From: Rhizobium sp. Q54
GTDB lineage: Bacteria; Pseudomonadota; Alphaproteobacteria; Rhizobiales; Beijerinckiaceae
DNA length: 38,888 bases
Assembly (NCBI GenBank): GCA_945903655.1
Contig: CAMDOY010000002.1
Span: 1-38,888, forward strand
Reading direction: 5' to 3'
In this document: positions 36,745 to 38,888 of the stretch, piece after piece
Layout: each line of letters starts with the position of its first letter
Position numbering within the stretch: position 1 is the first letter of the stretch
Translations under genes and position numbers: made by a program
Notes under the pieces: generated by a model
Told to the model about the DNA's origin: nothing
Database searches by the model: none
What the model saw: only the letters and a program-made list of their open reading frames with translations

Positions 36745-38888
36745 CTAGAGCGGCACGCCCTTGGCCTCCGCATAGGCCCGCAGCTCCTCCCGGATCGAGG
36801 CCGCCCCATCCCTGCGCGCGAGCAATTGCTCCATGAGCGCGCGCAACTCTCCCTCATGGATCGCCATGACCATGGCCTTCACCGGGCCTATGGAGGACGG
36901 CGTCATGGACAGGCCGCGATAGCCCACGCCGATCAGCGCCATGGCCTCCAGCGGACGCCCGCCGATCTCGCCGCACAGGGTCACCGGCGTCCCCGTGACG
37001 GCGGCCTTGTCGGTGATGGATTTCAAGGCGCGCAGCACGGGCGCGCAGAGGGGATCGAAGCGGTTCGACACACGCTTGTTGTCGCGGTCGGCGGCGAAGA
37101 GATATTGCACGAGATCGTTGGAGCCCACGGACAGGAAATCGACCCGCTCCAGGATCTCGTCGAGCTGCCAGAGAATGGAGGGCACCTCCACCATCACGCC
37201 AAGTTTGACGGCGATGGGCAGTTCGTGGCCGTGGCGCTGGAGATGGGCGATCTCGCGGTGAACCAGCGCCCTTGCTGCGTCGAATTCCTGCGCATGGGCC
37301 ACCATGGGGAACATGATGCGCATCTCGCGGCCCGCTCCCGCGCGCAGCATGGCGCGCAACTGGGAGCGCAGCAGGCCCGGACGGTCGAGCCCGATGCGGA
37401 TGGCGCGCCAGCCAAGAGCCGGGTTCTCCTCCTCGAAGGTCTGCATATACGGCAGGATCTTGTCGCCGCCGATATCGAGGGTGCGGAAGGTCACCTTGCG
37501 TTCGCCCACCGCCTCCATGACGGCGCGGTAGAGGGCGATCTGGGCGCTCATGCGCGGAAACTGCGAGGCCACCATGAACTGCAGCTCGGTCCGGAACAGG
37601 CCGATGGAGACGGCGCCCGTCTCCTCCACATGGGGCAGATCCACCAGCAGGCCCGCGTTCATGTGCAGATCGACGGTCACGCCATCCAGGGTTTGCGACG
37701 GGGCGTCGCGCAGCTTGCGATATTGCTCCTGCCTGCGGGCGCGCAGGCGGGCTTTCTCGCCATAGGCCGCCTCCACATCGGCGGGCGGGCGCAGTTGCAC
37801 CTCGCCGCTGGAGCCATCGACGATGATGGCGTCGCCCTGCTCCACGAGGTCCGTGATATTGGCGATCTCGCCCACTGCGGGAATGCCGAGCGCCCGGGCC
37901 ACGATGGCCACATGGCTGGAGGGACCGCCCTCTTCCAGAACGAGGCCACGTAGCTTCTTGCGGTCATAATCGAGCAGGGCCGCCGGACCCATGGTGCGCG
38001 CCACCAGAATGGCGTTGTCGGGCAGATCCTCATTGGCGGTGACGAAGGGCTGGCCGGTGAGCTGATGCAGCAGGCGGTTGGCGAGATCATCGAGATCGTG
38101 CAGGCGCTCGCGCATATAGGGATCGGTGCGGCGCTGCAGCTTGGCGCGGGCGTCGTTCTGCACGCGCTCGACGGCGGCCTCCGCCGTGAGGCCCGTCATG
38201 ACGGCCTCGCGCAGGCGCCGCAGCCAGCCCTGATCATGGGCGAACATGCGGAAGGTCTCCAGCACCTCGCGATGCTCGCCCGGGCCCGCCTGGTCGCCCC
38301 GATCAATGAGCTTGTCAATGGACTCGCGCACCTCATTGATGGCGTTGGCGAGGCGACTCTCCTCCTTCTGGAGGTCTTCGGCCACGATCTGCTTCACCAC
38401 CACGCGCGGCTCATGCAAGATCACATGGCCCAGGCCCACGCCTTCGGCGATGGCGGCGCCCGTGAGGGCGATAGGGCGGCGCAGGGCGATCTCGGCGCCG
38501 GGCCGCACGATGGACTGCAGCTCGCCCGAGGCGATCATCTCCGCGATGAGCATCGCGGTGGTCTGGAGAACCTCGATCTCCTCCTCGGAATAGGTGCGGC
38601 GGGCGCGGTTCTGCACCACCAGCACCCCCAGCGTATTGCCGCCCCGCAGGATCGGCACGCCAAGGAAGGAATGGTAGATCTCTTCGCCCGTCTCCGGCTT
38701 GTAGGAGAAGGCGGGATGGGACTGGGCGTCAGCCAGCGCCAAAGGCTCGGCGCTCTCGGCGATGAGGCCCACGAGGCCCTCCCCCGCGCGCATGGTCGTC
38801 AGATGCACCGCCTCGCGGTTGAGGCCCTCGGTGGCGAAGAGTTCGAGGCGACCGTCCGAGCGCAGCACATAGACCGAGCAGACCTCGG
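36745..38888 (-). CDS. ptsP: phosphoenolpyruvate-protein phosphotransferase PtsP (EI-Ntr; GAF + PTSI), 5'-truncated by window end
   Basis: N-terminal GAF 'EVCSVYVLRSDGRLELFATEGLN…GEGLVGLIAESAEPLALADAQSHPAF'; PTSI 'VLEEGGPSSHVAIVARALGIPAVG', 'IGLFRTELQFM', 'FRTLDIGGDK', 'FLSVGSNDLVQYLFAADRDN', 'TLCGEIGGRPLEAMALIGVGYRGLSMTPSSIGPVKAM'. Open frame runs past 38868 to the edge. Confidence 0.97.
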   Translation of the reverse strand, partial: EVCSVYVLRSDGRLELFATEGLNREAVHLTTMRAGEGLVGLIAESAEPLALADAQSHPAFSYKPETGEEIYHSFLGVPILRGGNTLGVLVVQNRARRTYSEEEIEVLQTTAMLIAEMIASGELQSIVRPGAEIALRRPIALTGAAIAEGVGLGHVILHEPRVVVKQIVAEDLQKEESRLANAINEVRESIDKLIDRGDQAGPGEHREVLETFRMFAHDQGWLRRLREAVMTGLTAEAAVERVQNDARAKLQRRTDPYMRERLHDLDDLANRLLHQLTGQPFVTANEDLPDNAILVARTMGPAALLDYDRKKLRGLVLEEGGPSSHVAIVARALGIPAVGEIANITDLVEQGDAIIVDGSSGEVQLRPPADVEAAYGEKARLRARRQEQYRKLRDAPSQTLDGVTVDLHMNAGLLVDLPHVEETGAVSIGLFRTELQFMVASQFPRMSAQIALYRAVMEAVGERKVTFRTLDIGGDKILPYMQTFEEENPALGWRAIRIGLDRPGLLRSQLRAMLRAGAGREMRIMFPMVAHAQEFDAARALVHREIAHLQRHGHELPIAVKLGVMVEVPSILWQLDEILERVDFLSVGSNDLVQYLFAADRDNKRVSNRFDPLCAPVLRALKSITDKAAVTGTPVTLCGEIGGRPLEAMALIGVGYRGLSMTPSSIGPVKAMVMAIHEGELRALMEQLLARRDGAASIREELRAYAEAKGVPL

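Noticed and set aside
36826-37953. 375-aa + strand ORF
   Set aside because: Antisense to ptsP; shadow ORF.

Overview
This 38.9-kb, mostly high-GC window reads as an alphaproteobacterial chromosome (probably Hyphomicrobiales-like; inferred from gene content and order, not searched). Most of it is conserved housekeeping DNA. On the minus strand there is an rplU-rpmA-GNAT-obgE-proB ... proA ... nadD-rsfS-rlmH-envC-like-ctpA-DUF610-rppH series. It is followed by comF-grxC-DUF1178, a transglutaminase-like protease, ubiG, an AT-hook-like protein, lysC, DUF1674, an RsmB-type methyltransferase, heparinase II/III, purH, a YbjQ-like gene, MOSC, prfA and ptsP (cut by the window end). The left edge is a truncated TPR / O-GlcNAc-transferase-like gene. 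The best candidate for an undescribed system is a lower-GC, tightly spaced two-gene cassette at about 17.3-18.86 kb. It encodes an uncharacterised protein of about 378 aa plus a small protein of about 133 aa with a conserved-looking 'FRQIHPxF...SQAFRPTxKD' N-terminus. It lies between an orphan ABC substrate-binding protein and proB, where proB and proA appear to have been separated. Other observations include an array of hairpins downstream of the cold-shock gene, several palindromic operator-like sites, two strong intrinsic terminators, a VERK-repeat small protein and an AT-hook-like protein. I found no CRISPR array, transposase, rRNA or tRNA. Many long ORFs in the supplied track are antisense shadow ORFs and are rejected.
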